From an uncultured Erysipelotrichaceae bacterium (GTDB lineage Bacteria > Bacillota_I > Bacilli_A > Erysipelotrichales > Erysipelotrichaceae), in the NCBI GenBank assembly GCA_947167125.1, contig CAMVGT010000004.1, positions 1 to 64,000 on the forward strand: DNA of 64,000 bases, written 5' to 3'. The position numbers and the translations under genes were made by a program. Below are positions 18,366 to 27,412 of the stretch, one piece after another; the stretch's first letter is position 1, and the number at the start of each line of letters is the position of its first letter. The notes beneath the pieces were generated by a model. It was not told the DNA's origin. It made no database searches and saw only the letters and a program-made list of their open reading frames with translations.

Positions 18366-19322
18366 ATGGAAAAAGGAAAGAAGATACTGAGCGCGGCAGC
18401 GCTGCCGGTGATTGTGCTGGCAGTATGTCTGCTGATCACCTCAGTAAACGGAATCACATTGTTTGATTCGCAGCTGAGCTGGATTACATTCACCCGGGCT
18501 GCTGTCAACGTGCTCCTGGTGACATACGCGCTGTCCATCAACCTGAATTCAGGAAGGTTCGATTTCTCAATCGGATCCACGGCACTGCTGTCATCGGTCA
18601 TCAGCGCGATGATTGCCACAAAGTATAATCTGAGCCCGGTGCTGATGCTGATGATTTCGGTTGTCACCGGCGGACTGCTCGGCCTTCTTTCCGGATTCGT
18701 CTATGTGACAGTCAAACTCCCGCCGATCATTGTCTCGCTTGCGATGGCTCTGTTCTATGAAGGAATGGCATTCACTCTGACGGGCGGACACGGCGTCTCC
18801 TTTGCGAGCAATGCGGCACTCATGGAATTCGGAACGATTCCGAATTTCCTGATCATCGCCGCAATCGCGGCAGTGATGATGATCGCGGTATTTGACCACA
18901 CAAAGTTCGGCTATGAGTACAAGGCACTTGTATCCGGACAGAAGGTGGCAGTCAATACCGGCATCAGAGAAGTTCCCAACGCTCTGATCTGCTATCTGAT
19001 CGCAGGACTGCTGATGGGAGCGCAGGGTTTCATCTCCGCCACCAGCAACGGCTCGATCACAATGTCACTGAACTTCGGATCCATTTCCCCGATGTTCATG
19101 GCGTTCCTTCCGATGTTTGTCGGCGGATTCATCGGCAGATTCATCAACGACAAGTTCGGATATCTGCTCGGTGCCGTATGCAGCGCACTCATCTCGCTGG
19201 TCTATGTCAGAATGAACGCTGCTTCCTCAACACAGCAGATTGTATCTGCGTTGCTGATGGTATCATTCCTGATTTATCTGAATAATGAAGGCAAGCTGAA
19301 ACATCTGCTGAAAAGATCATAA
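18366..19322 (+). CDS. Sugar ABC transporter permease 2 (RbsC family)
   Basis: A 318-residue membrane protein with about nine segments and the family block LNSGRFDFSIGSTALLSSV. It starts behind AAGAGGTGAC, 31 bases after the binding-protein gene. Together with permease 1 it gives a transporter with two different membrane subunits, as in autoinducer-2 (LsrCD) and some pentose systems. Confidence 0.82.
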   Translation: MEKGKKILSAAALPVIVLAVCLLITSVNGITLFDSQLSWITFTRAAVNVLLVTYALSINLNSGRFDFSIGSTALLSSVISAMIATKYNLSPVLMLMISVVTGGLLGLLSGFVYVTVKLPPIIVSLAMALFYEGMAFTLTGGHGVSFASNAALMEFGTIPNFLIIAAIAAVMMIAVFDHTKFGYEYKALVSGQKVAVNTGIREVPNALICYLIAGLLMGAQGFISATSNGSITMSLNFGSISPMFMAFLPMFVGGFIGRFINDKFGYLLGAVCSALISLVYVRMNAASSTQQIVSALLMVSFLIYLNNEGKLKHLLKRS

Positions 19323-19331
19323 ACACACAGC

Positions 19332-19386
19332 AGAGAGGGAAAAGAAATACGCATTGCATGTGGATTTTGCGATCCCTCTCTTTCTT
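19332..19386 (+). terminator. Hairpin between ABC operon and GH78 gene
   Basis: AGAGAGGGA (19332-19340) pairs with TCCCTCTCT (19373-19381), then TTCTTT. With its long loop it may end the ABC transcript partially, lowering GH78 expression. Confidence 0.55.
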
Positions 19387-19420
19387 TATGCATTTTTACA
19401 GCTGAATCATGGAGGTTTAT

Positions 19421-20872
19421 ATGATCAATGAATATTTTCTTGAAAAAGCGGAAAGTCTGAAACCGCATCTGTTCCATACAGAGATCACAGAGAAAGGCGA
19501 TGGGAAACCGCTGAAAGAGGGGGAATCTGTCATCTTTGACTTCGGCAATCATTATGTCGGCTATCCCAGGATACGCTTTTCATCCGTCGGGCATCATCCT
19601 GACGCGCCGCTGCTGTTCACTGTTCAGTTTGCGGAAATTGAAAGTGAATTCAATCAGAATCCGGCAGAGTATCACGGCTGGATTTCAAAAAGCTGGATCC
19701 AGGAGGAAACCGTTCATCTGGATGCGATTCCCGGTGTTTACAGATTTGAAAGAAGATATGCATTCCGCTATATCAAAATCACAATCGTGAGCGCTTCAAA
19801 TAACTATACGCCGGTGATTGAATCCGTGTCCGCCGATACCGTGACAAGCGCGGATGATTCTGCAGCGGAAGAAAAGAATTTCAATGAAGCAGACAGAAAA
19901 CTGGATGCCGTCAGCCTGCGCACGCTCCGCAATTGCATGCAGGATGTATTTGAGGACGGACCCAAACGTGACAGAAGACTCTGGCTCGGGGATTTAAGGC
20001 TGGAAGCACTCGCGAATTATCAGACCTACCGGAATTATGATCTGGTAAAAAGATGTCTGTATCTTTTTGCCGGCACAACGCTGGAAGAGGGCAGACTGGC
20101 AAACAATGTTTTCACAGCTCCCGAAGCGGAATGCGATTTTCAGACAATGTTTGACTACACATTATTCTTCATCAATACCTTATGGGATTATTACTGTGCT
20201 TCCAGAGATGAAGAAACACTGCGTGAGCTGGAACCTGTATGCATGAAGCAGTATGAACTGCTGCGTGAATGCTTTGATGAACAGCATCTTCTGGATGTAA
20301 AGAAAGCAGGCAATATCTTTATTGACTGGAATTTTGAACTGGACAAACAGGCACCGGGCCAGGCAGTTTATCTTTACGGTCTGAAAGACCTTGTGAAGAT
20401 CGAAGAAGCACTTGGAAAAAACTGTGAAGAACTGAAGGAAGAGATCCGTCTGAAAACAGAAGCCGCAGAGAAACTGTATGATGCTGAAAAAGGATTCTTC
20501 ATCAGCGGGGAAAACGGACAGATTTCATGGGCTTCGCAGATCTGGATGATTCTGGCAGGAGTGACAGACAAAGATACGGCTGAAGATATCCTGAACCGTC
20601 TGCCTTCTGAAGAAAATGCTGTGAAAATGAACAGTCCCTATGCATATCATCATTACATTCAGGCATTGATTGATACCGGCATGAAGGAAGAAGCCTACAG
20701 GGCAATGCATGCATACTGGGGCGGCATGATTGCGCAGGGCGCAGATACATTCTGGGAACTGTACAATCCGGAAGACCCGTATGTATCTCCATACGGCGGC
20801 CTCATTGTTCACAGTTTCTGCCATGCATGGAGCTGCACACCTGCATATTTCCTGAGAAAGTATTATTACTGA
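19421..20872 (+). CDS. GH78-type alpha-L-rhamnosidase-like protein
   Basis: A 483-residue cytoplasmic protein. An N-terminal beta-sandwich (residues 25-130) is followed by an alpha/alpha-barrel. EDGPKRDRRLWLGDLRLEAL corresponds to the GH78 catalytic block C-P-x-R-x-E/D-r-x-W-x-G-D, and the C-terminal HSFCHAWSCTP is typical too. It is about half the length of multi-domain GH78 enzymes. No signal peptide, so it would hydrolyse rhamnosides imported by the preceding ABC transporter. The start at 19421 lies behind GGAGG. The rhaBD operon elsewhere in this window could use the product. Confidence 0.72.
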   Translation: MINEYFLEKAESLKPHLFHTEITEKGDGKPLKEGESVIFDFGNHYVGYPRIRFSSVGHHPDAPLLFTVQFAEIESEFNQNPAEYHGWISKSWIQEETVHLDAIPGVYRFERRYAFRYIKITIVSASNNYTPVIESVSADTVTSADDSAAEEKNFNEADRKLDAVSLRTLRNCMQDVFEDGPKRDRRLWLGDLRLEALANYQTYRNYDLVKRCLYLFAGTTLEEGRLANNVFTAPEAECDFQTMFDYTLFFINTLWDYYCASRDEETLRELEPVCMKQYELLRECFDEQHLLDVKKAGNIFIDWNFELDKQAPGQAVYLYGLKDLVKIEEALGKNCEELKEEIRLKTEAAEKLYDAEKGFFISGENGQISWASQIWMILAGVTDKDTAEDILNRLPSEENAVKMNSPYAYHHYIQALIDTGMKEEAYRAMHAYWGGMIAQGADTFWELYNPEDPYVSPYGGLIVHSFCHAWSCTPAYFLRKYYY

Positions 20873-20879
20873 AATGATT

Positions 20880-20909
20880 GACTCCGCACATTATACTGCG
20901 GAGTTTTTC
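20880..20909 (+). terminator. Terminator of the GH78-type gene
   Basis: ACTCCGCA (from 20881) and TGCGGAGT pair, followed by TTTTTC. Confidence 0.75.
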
Positions 20910-20954
20910 TTTTCGCTGATGGATGATACCATAGAAACAGGAAGGTAAATATGG

Positions 20955-21911
20955 ATGAAAGCATATCGTTTTAAAATCACACTGAAAGGCAGCCATCCTC
21001 CGGTCTGGAGAAGAATCATTGTGCCGGCTACTGCGGGTTTTGATGAATTTTCCAAAATGATTCAGGATCTGTTCGGTTTTGAAGGATATCATCTGGCGGA
21101 ATTCAGATTCCCCGGCCTGAACAGGACAATGTGGGAAATGCAGAATGAAGACAGCTGGGATTCGCATCTGATCATGGGCAGACACTGTCTCGAGGAGTTT
21201 GAGGAATATACAAAGTTCACCTATACCTATGATTTCGGGGATGACTGGGAGTTTTCAATCCAGCAGGAAGAGATCATGGAATACTATGCATTCAACTACC
21301 CGACACTTTTAAAGCATAAGGGCGACAACCTGATTGAGGATGTCGGAGGTGTCTGGGGCTATCAGGAGATCCGCAGGGCATGGGCAGATCCGAAAGCGGA
21401 TGTTGAAGAATTTCTGATGGAAATGGCAGGCGAGGAAGATCTGCATCGCTTTGAACCGGAATCGGCACAGTCCATGCTTGAATTCTACATGTTCCCGGAC
21501 ACATTCACGCCGGATGAAACTGCGGATGAAGAAGACGATGACGATGAGGAAGAGCCGGATGGCTGGCGCGATGATGTTTTTTCGCAGCTGGAGCGGATGA
21601 TGGCAGGATATGACCCGGAAGACGGACCGGATGAATATCCCGATGCAGAAGAAGATGTTGATGATGATATAACAGTTCTGAATGCGGTTCAGGAAATTCT
21701 GGAACGGAAGAGGCTTCCGGAAAATTTCAATGAACTTGCCGGGGTCATAGCTCTGGTTCAGCTGCAGGCGCTCACAGAAGCCGCAGTCAGAGTTTCAGAC
21801 GCATACGGCATTCCGATTGAAGATCTGATTGTGAAAATTGCGGAGTCAAATGAAGAAATGGAAGCCATTAAATGGTTTCATGATGAGTCAAAGAATCAGG
21901 GAATGAGCTGA
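20955..21911 (+). CDS. PRiA4 ORF-3-like protein
   Basis: A 318-residue protein whose first 180 residues match the plasmid pRiA4b ORF-3-like family: AYRFKITLKGSHPPVWRRI, then YTYDFGDDWEFSI and the GGVWGYQ block. The family is common in bacteria and on mobile DNA, with no settled biochemical role. A highly acidic stretch (about 185-235, runs of Asp/Glu) links to a helical C-terminus. It is a single gene between two terminators. The start lies behind AGGAAGGT. Confidence 0.75.
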   Translation: MKAYRFKITLKGSHPPVWRRIIVPATAGFDEFSKMIQDLFGFEGYHLAEFRFPGLNRTMWEMQNEDSWDSHLIMGRHCLEEFEEYTKFTYTYDFGDDWEFSIQQEEIMEYYAFNYPTLLKHKGDNLIEDVGGVWGYQEIRRAWADPKADVEEFLMEMAGEEDLHRFEPESAQSMLEFYMFPDTFTPDETADEEDDDDEEEPDGWRDDVFSQLERMMAGYDPEDGPDEYPDAEEDVDDDITVLNAVQEILERKRLPENFNELAGVIALVQLQALTEAAVRVSDAYGIPIEDLIVKIAESNEEMEAIKWFHDESKNQGMS

Positions 21912-21923
21912 TCAGGAAAAATG

Positions 21924-21966
21924 AAAATCCGGATTTCTGCGGATGGTGCAGAAACCCGGATTTTTT
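21924..21966. terminator. Long terminator between convergent genes
   Basis: AAAATCCGGATTTCTGC (from 21924) and GCAGAAACCCGGATTTT (ending near 21964) form a 17-base stem with one mismatch, then T residues. It serves both the PRiA4-like gene and the GcvT-like operon. Confidence 0.8.
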
Positions 21967-21983
21967 CAATGCCTGATAAAGGA

Positions 21984-23018
21984 TCAGCGGTTCAGCCAGT
22001 TCTTTTCGGTAATGACACACTTTGTGCCGTGAATAGTGATGTGATCGCCGATATGCAGTTTGTCTTTTTTGGCAAGAATATAGCCGATGTTGAGATTGTT
22101 TACATAGGAATAGACAAGCTTGGAAACTCTGCCGACTTCCTCTTCCTCGCCATCGATATAAACCGGTTCGCCCGGTCCGCCGTACTGCTTGGAGCGGATA
22201 TAGAAGTCTTCATTTTCATCGCAGACTTCAAAGCCGACCATTTCTCTTTCCGGACCGTTTTCTTTGATTTTCAGCAATGCGTCCTTGCCGATGAAATCCT
22301 TGTCCCAGTTGATATTCTTTTCAAGACCGACTTCAAACGGATTGGTGCGGTTGAGATCGCGCATGTAATAGAAACCGGCTTCGGTCGGAAGGGTCCATGC
22401 GAATACCTGGAATTCCGTGATTTCCTTTCCGCCTGCTTCCTTGACTGCCGCATCGATGACTTCCTGAATTGCATCAGCATCATCCGCTGCGCAGTATACT
22501 TCATATCCGAATTTTTCACCGGTGAAGCCGCCGCGGTTGAGAATGACATCAATGCCGTTGATGACGGAAGATTTGTTCATGAAGAATTTCATGTCATCCA
22601 CGCCGCCTTCAGCGATTTTGTTCATGACATCTTTGGACTTGGGTCCCTGAATCGAGAACATATGCCAGTCTTCGGTGATCTCATATGTTTCCACATCATA
22701 GTTTTCACTGTGTTCATAGAACCAGTCATCGGTTTTGGTGCCGTAAAGGGTGGATACCCAGTATTTCTCTTCATCCATGCGCATGATGACAACGTCATCC
22801 AGGATTTCTCCTTTTTCATTCAGCATGGTTGTATAGCGGTCTCTGCCGACTTTCAGATTGGAGATGTTATTGGGATAGAGGTAATCCAGGAACTCACATG
22901 CCTGCGGACCGGTGACTTCCATGATCTGGTGGGTGAAGAGATAATAGCCGACACATTCTCTGACAGCCATGTGCTCAGCCCGTTTCCATTCATCATATTT
23001 GAATATATTCTTATTCAT
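21984..23018 (-). CDS. GcvT-like folate-dependent aminomethyl/methyl transferase
   Basis: A 344-residue member of the glycine-cleavage T-protein fold. Family blocks are MLNEKGEILDDVVI, RGGFTGEKFGYEVY, NPFEVGLEKNI and DFIGKDALLKIKE. No other glycine-cleavage genes are here, and the protein is diverged, so a tetrahydrofolate-dependent demethylase (as in LigM- or DmdA-type members of this fold) is more likely than glycine cleavage. It is the last gene of an operon with a short-chain dehydrogenase and a Cys-rich protein. The start follows AGGGAGA. The methyl donor is unknown. Confidence 0.72.
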   Translation of the reverse strand: MNKNIFKYDEWKRAEHMAVRECVGYYLFTHQIMEVTGPQACEFLDYLYPNNISNLKVGRDRYTTMLNEKGEILDDVVIMRMDEEKYWVSTLYGTKTDDWFYEHSENYDVETYEITEDWHMFSIQGPKSKDVMNKIAEGGVDDMKFFMNKSSVINGIDVILNRGGFTGEKFGYEVYCAADDADAIQEVIDAAVKEAGGKEITEFQVFAWTLPTEAGFYYMRDLNRTNPFEVGLEKNINWDKDFIGKDALLKIKENGPEREMVGFEVCDENEDFYIRSKQYGGPGEPVYIDGEEEEVGRVSKLVYSYVNNLNIGYILAKKDKLHIGDHITIHGTKCVITEKNWLNR

Positions 23019-23029
23019 ACGAGTCTCCC

Positions 23030-24259
23030 TTACATGAATTTATCGATCTTCTTCGCGATTTTGATTCTCATCTTTCCCTTCGGAGAATCTTCTTCCCAGA
23101 CCGACCACTGCGCGTTGACAAGCGTCTTGACCATGCCCTGCCACATGTAGAGATGTGCTTCAACCAGTGACTGGCAGCCGGTAATGGCAAGTCCGCCTCT
23201 GTCGATCACATAGATGACTTCATTTTCATTGAATGCTTCAATCTCATATCTGCATACAAGGGACTGCAGCAGCATTTCAATCAGACCGCCGAGGATTCTT
23301 CCGTCCTCCTTGATGGAATCAGGAACGCCAAGCCATTCGCGGCAGGCTTTGATTGCATAGCGCTCACCGAACATGGCTTTTCCGGCCGCTTCCAGGACGC
23401 ACTTCTTGATCCATTCAGCCTGCTGTTCAGTTGTATATCCCAGACGGACAGCGTTTGCGATTGCAGGTAAGAGATAGAGGGAAGCAGCTGTGGAAAGGTT
23501 GATCATCTGGTTGGAGGAATCCGTTTCGTTGTTGGTGCCGTTGACAAAGCGGTAGTCACATTCTTCACGGAACATCATCGGTTCATCGACGCAGTCTTCC
23601 TCTTCCGTATATTTTTTATATTCGTCGGAAACAGCCGGACCGAAGGATTCCCAGAGTTCATGGGCAGGAGCAGGATATTTTTCTCTGCTTTCGGCAATGA
23701 TGCGGCAGTGTCTGTCGCCGCAGCCTTTTGCCTCAACCATCATGTAGTCCAGTTTCTTTCCTTTTCTGTGGCGGGATTCAGTCGCGTCAGCCTGACCCTG
23801 CAGGGACATGGTTGTCGCACGGCAGAGTTCCGATCCGCAGATGTCCCAGTCGCAGACATCCAGTTCCTTTTCGCAGCGGTATGTACCGAAGTCCTGGCAT
23901 CTGCCGCACATCAGCAGGGCGTCATCGCCTTTATCGCCGATCAGAGCGCCGGGATAGGAACCGCACATGAACGGATGAATGCCGAAGCCGTCATCATTCG
24001 GATAATTCATGCCGGTATACAGAAGTCTTCCATATGCTTCCTTGCACATTTCGGAAGCTCTGGTCGCATAGTCGGGAATGATGATTCTGTATGCCTGGCC
24101 AACAGCAGCGCTCAATACTGCTTCAAATCTTGATGCATAATGCAGGGCATCCTTGTAGGAAAGCAGTCTGTTCCAGGGGGACTGCACTGCATTGTATTTT
24201 GTAAAACCGGCATCGTTGCCGGAATCGGCAGGAATTCTTTCATTGATTTTCTTTGTCAT
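23030..24259 (-). CDS. Cys-rich protein of unknown function
   Basis: A 409-residue soluble protein that I cannot assign to a family. It has 16 cysteines, eight of them between residues 118 and 185 (C118, C121, C129, C136, C141, C146, C180, C185), in segments such as MCGRCQDFGTYRC, CDWDICGSELC and GCGDRHC. This spacing suggests a metal or iron-sulphur site or redox thiols, but it is not a ferredoxin pattern. No signal peptide or membrane segment. It lies 3 bases downstream of the dehydrogenase and 11 bases upstream of the GcvT-like gene, so the three products probably act in one pathway. Confidence 0.6.
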   Translation of the reverse strand: MTKKINERIPADSGNDAGFTKYNAVQSPWNRLLSYKDALHYASRFEAVLSAAVGQAYRIIIPDYATRASEMCKEAYGRLLYTGMNYPNDDGFGIHPFMCGSYPGALIGDKGDDALLMCGRCQDFGTYRCEKELDVCDWDICGSELCRATTMSLQGQADATESRHRKGKKLDYMMVEAKGCGDRHCRIIAESREKYPAPAHELWESFGPAVSDEYKKYTEEEDCVDEPMMFREECDYRFVNGTNNETDSSNQMINLSTAASLYLLPAIANAVRLGYTTEQQAEWIKKCVLEAAGKAMFGERYAIKACREWLGVPDSIKEDGRILGGLIEMLLQSLVCRYEIEAFNENEVIYVIDRGGLAITGCQSLVEAHLYMWQGMVKTLVNAQWSVWEEDSPKGKMRIKIAKKIDKFM

Positions 24260-24262
24260 TAT

Positions 24263-25171
24263 TTACTCCTCCTCAGGCGGATACTGGTCGATTGCCGGCT
24301 GATAGCTGACAATATTATGGGTCGCTCCGCCGTCGACCATTACAACTTCTCCGGTAATGCCGTCGGCCATCGGTGTGCAGAATGCATAGGCCGTAATGCC
24401 GATCTGGTCAACTTCCATCTGACCGTCTGTCTGCCAGACCATCAGCTCATCATAGAATTCATCCTGCTGCTCTTCCGTCAGGCTTTCGCTGGCAAGGTTG
24501 CCTGCGGATCCCGGGGTAACCATTCCGCCCGGGGCAATGGAGTTGACCATGATGCCGAAGCGCTTGAGTTCCTTTGCGGTTTCCACAGTCAGACCCATGA
24601 TCGCGGCTTTGGAGGAAGCGTAATGCGGATAGCCTCCGAATACCGGATAGGGCATCACAGGGCAGTTGGAGGAAATCAGAACGATCTTTCCCTTCACGCC
24701 GTTTTCCTTCATATAGCGGCTGACATACTTGATGCCGTAGAAAGCGCCGTATACATTGACTTCAAATACTTTTTTCAGATCCTCCTGCGGCAGGTCATAG
24801 ATTTTTGCGTAGTTCCATGTGGCGGCGCAGTTGACATAAATATCGACCGAGCCGTAGGTTTCCACAGTTGTATTGACCAGACGTTCCATCTCTTCCTCTT
24901 TGGAAACATCTGTGGTGCAGAAGGATACGGAACCGGCAAATCCCTGTTCTTCCAGAAGCGGGATCGCGGTTTCTTTTTCCAGCTGCGAGTAGGAAGCGAT
25001 CATGACCTTCGCGCCGCCCTGCAGCAGACGCAGTGTAATGTCAAAACCAAGTCCGGAAGAACCGCCGGTAACGATTGCGGTCTTTCCTTTGACTGAGAAC
25101 ATGTCCGCCATCGGACGTGCTTTGCGGATGTAGCCTTCCAGCATGGATTTATCGCCGGGTGTAAATGGCAT
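24263..25171 (-). CDS. Short-chain dehydrogenase/reductase
   Basis: A 302-residue NAD(P)-dependent oxidoreductase. The Rossmann motif TGGSSGLG, NCAAT, catalytic Ser in LISSN and YASSK (Tyr and Lys) are all present. VNSIAPGGMVTPG and MVDGGATH complete the classical SDR pattern. A 27-residue N-terminal extension precedes the fold. It starts behind AAGGAGGT and heads the operon with the Cys-rich and GcvT-like genes, divergent from a PucR-type regulator. The substrate is unknown. Confidence 0.82.
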   Translation of the reverse strand: MPFTPGDKSMLEGYIRKARPMADMFSVKGKTAIVTGGSSGLGFDITLRLLQGGAKVMIASYSQLEKETAIPLLEEQGFAGSVSFCTTDVSKEEEMERLVNTTVETYGSVDIYVNCAATWNYAKIYDLPQEDLKKVFEVNVYGAFYGIKYVSRYMKENGVKGKIVLISSNCPVMPYPVFGGYPHYASSKAAIMGLTVETAKELKRFGIMVNSIAPGGMVTPGSAGNLASESLTEEQQDEFYDELMVWQTDGQMEVDQIGITAYAFCTPMADGITGEVVMVDGGATHNIVSYQPAIDQYPPEEE

Positions 25172-25326
25172 AATGCAATACCTCCTTTTATGTATTGATG
25201 ATTGGATTGCGCAGTAATTCTGATCTTATTGTATAAGCCGCATACTGCGGCAGAAAGTCGATGAAATTCGGGTTTTCAGCAGTACTGATCCGACTGTTTG
25301 GCGGTACGTGCTGACGGCAGGCATGA

Positions 25327-25343
25327 TTGAAAGATCCTTTCAA
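25327..25343. promoter_or_regulatory. Inverted repeat in the divergent control region
   Basis: TTGAAAG and CTTTCAA are perfect complements around ATC, centrally placed in the 282-base gap between the SDR operon and its divergent regulator. It is a candidate operator for the PucR-type protein. The rest of the gap shows no gene. Confidence 0.4.
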
Positions 25344-25400
25344 TAAAGGGGATTATCAAAACGGGCTGACAATGTGAAGTGAATTTCTTTCTCTGACACC

Positions 25401-25429
25401 TGCAAAATGACGGGTGATATGCATATAAT
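25401..25429 (+). promoter_or_regulatory. Candidate promoter of the PucR-type regulator
   Basis: A consensus TATAAT lies at 25424-25429 with TG two bases upstream; the -35 (TGCAAA, 17-base gap) is poor, so activation by a regulator is plausible. Confidence 0.35.
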
Positions 25430-25453
25430 GAAATCAGCAGGACGGGCAATCTT

Positions 25454-26962
25454 ATGAAACTGAACGCGGATATCATTTATGATTCTCTTTCAAAACAGTA
25501 CAACGCCGTGATCGGCGGGCCTGTTGTGAAGGAAATGACACTGGGCAGACCGGAATTCTATATGGAGGATTCAACGGCTTTTACTGCCGGCCATCTGTAT
25601 CTTGCGACTGTGGAACATCTTCCCCACAGGCCATCCATTCAAAGAGGAGCAGTTCTGGTATGCATCGGTGAAAACGCATATCTGAAATATTACCGCGACC
25701 GTATGACGGTGATTGTGATCCGCAACAAGGCGGACTTCTTCAAGGCATATCATGCCCTGCAGGAAATCTTTGACCGCTATGATGAATGGGAAAGAAATCT
25801 GTACCGCAATCTGATCGACGGCGCTGATTTTGATACATTCCTGGCTGATTCAAAAGATATTTTCCGCAATCCGCTCTTCGTTCTGGACCGCTCATTCCGT
25901 TCCATTGCCGTAACCGAAGAAAATCCCGACTGGCTTTCTCTGAAAGGGGAATCGCTGGACCCGGTTTCCTTAAATAAATACATGAATTCCTTTGCCATGA
26001 TGACAGAGAAAAAAGGCGCTTTCCGGATCAGCCCGGACGGCAATGACACCATCTTTGTCAATCTGTTTGATAAAGAAGGACAGTATGAAGGCTGCCTGTG
26101 CGTGATGGCAAAAGAAGAACCTTTTGCCGCAGGAACGGAAAAACTGGCGGAAGTGCTGGCGGAAATGCTGGAAAACGCGGCTTCACGCAATCCGGATATG
26201 ATTCAGGATGAGCAGTCATCAGTCAAAGGTCTGATGATGACACTCATGAATGAACTGCCGATTTCCCAGGCACAGCGGATGCTGCTGGGGGCTTCCAACA
26301 ACAAAGTTCCCTATCTTGCGGTATGCCTGCGCTTTTCTTCGCAGTCCTCCCAGATTCCGTCGGGCTATATCTGCGACATGTTTGAAGAAACATTTGCGGA
26401 TTCCTGTGCTTTTCCCATGGATAACGGCATTGCCGGCTTTATTGCGGTGCAGGATGGCAGGCAGATGGAACAGACGGAGAATAAACTGGAAGATTTTGTT
26501 TCAGGTCTTTACCTGCAGGCAGGAATCTCCAATGAATTCACCGATCTGTTTGATATCAGGATTCACTATTCGCAGGCGGAAAGCGCGCTGGAAAACGGAG
26601 ATCTGCTGAATCCGGGCAAAAATGTATGCCGCTTTTCCGATTACGCGCTGGCGGAGATGATCATCAATTCACTCGGCGGAATGCCGGCGGAAGCCTATTT
26701 CCCGGCCGGCTTTAAGGAAGTTCTGAAACATGATGCTGTTTCCGGGGTTTCGTATCTTGAAACACTGAAAGTATTCCTGGAGGAAAACATGTCATTTTCT
26801 TCAGCTGCCAAGCGTTTATATGTCCACCGTTCCACATTGATTGACAGGGTGGAACGGATTGAAAAAGAGCTGAAGCTGGATCTTTCCGATCCCGATCAGC
26901 GGCTGTTATTGAATATGCTTATCAAAGCGATCGAGCTGGAAAAATCACTCCGTTCGCAATAA
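25454..26962 (+). CDS. PucR/CdaR-family transcriptional regulator
   Basis: A 502-residue regulator. Its C-terminus has the PucR helix-turn-helix (LETLKVFLEENMSFSSAAKR, then LYVHRSTLIDRVERIEKEL). The N-terminal 110 residues resemble the PucR sensing domain, and the middle has a GGDEF-like linker pattern typical of these proteins. It is transcribed away from the SDR/Cys-rich/GcvT operon and is the natural candidate to sense that pathway's substrate. Confidence 0.8.
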   Translation: MKLNADIIYDSLSKQYNAVIGGPVVKEMTLGRPEFYMEDSTAFTAGHLYLATVEHLPHRPSIQRGAVLVCIGENAYLKYYRDRMTVIVIRNKADFFKAYHALQEIFDRYDEWERNLYRNLIDGADFDTFLADSKDIFRNPLFVLDRSFRSIAVTEENPDWLSLKGESLDPVSLNKYMNSFAMMTEKKGAFRISPDGNDTIFVNLFDKEGQYEGCLCVMAKEEPFAAGTEKLAEVLAEMLENAASRNPDMIQDEQSSVKGLMMTLMNELPISQAQRMLLGASNNKVPYLAVCLRFSSQSSQIPSGYICDMFEETFADSCAFPMDNGIAGFIAVQDGRQMEQTENKLEDFVSGLYLQAGISNEFTDLFDIRIHYSQAESALENGDLLNPGKNVCRFSDYALAEMIINSLGGMPAEAYFPAGFKEVLKHDAVSGVSYLETLKVFLEENMSFSSAAKRLYVHRSTLIDRVERIEKELKLDLSDPDQRLLLNMLIKAIELEKSLRSQ

Positions 26963-26986
26963 AAAAAGGTCGTCATGACCTTTTTT
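26961..26986. terminator. Bidirectional terminator
   Basis: AAAAAAGGTC and GACCTTTTTT pair around GTCAT, between convergent genes. Confidence 0.7.
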
Positions 26987-26988
26987 CA

Positions 26989-27204
26989 TTAACGGGAGCA
27001 GGCTCTGAGATCTCTGTCGAGTTCTTCTGCGTGAGCAGCTACTTCTGCGGATTCAGGATAGCTCAGCAGCTTGCGGTAGGTAAGTCCGCCGACGAGCTTC
27101 ATGCGCGGATCTTTTGTGGATCCCGGAGCGTATTTTTCCATAACTTCTCTTCCTTCCGGCGATCTCATGATGTCTCTGATTTTGGAATCCAATGATAATG
27201 CCAT
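26989..27204 (-). CDS. Small conserved-looking protein
   Basis: A 71-residue protein starting MALSLDSKIRDIM behind a consensus AGGAGG; the frame extends upstream but without a site. SPEGREVMEKYAPGS and LTYRKLL resemble the short helical domain (L-x-s-x-l-x-d-l-l-x-d-P-x-a-x-x-v-l-x-k-y-x-P-G) found at the C-terminus of some carbohydrate-active proteins of Bacillota. That likeness is from memory and unverified. Here it stands alone. No function can be given. Confidence 0.65.
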   Translation of the reverse strand: MALSLDSKIRDIMRSPEGREVMEKYAPGSTKDPRMKLVGGLTYRKLLSYPESAEVAAHAEELDRDLRACSR

Positions 27205-27412
27205 AATTACCTCCTGTATGATTATCTGATCATGGCCGGGGTTCATCCCCGTATCTTCAGCTTTATAATAATGGTGAACATTTTGAACGCATATCCTATG
27301 AATTACTGTTTTTCAGCAGGGGAAAACCAACAAATAAATTGATATCTTTTGTATTTTTTCTGTAAGAAGGATGAAGAAACAGCGTCATGATGGGTGAAAG
27401 GGGGAATGGAAT

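Noticed and set aside
24140-25096. 318-residue plus-strand frame opposite the SDR gene
   Set aside because: Shadow of a well-supported dehydrogenase gene; composition is that of an antisense frame.
27340-27412. Autoregulated ECF promoter ahead of the sigma factor
   Set aside because: A CGTC is present near 27387 but no AAC-type -35 stands at the right distance.
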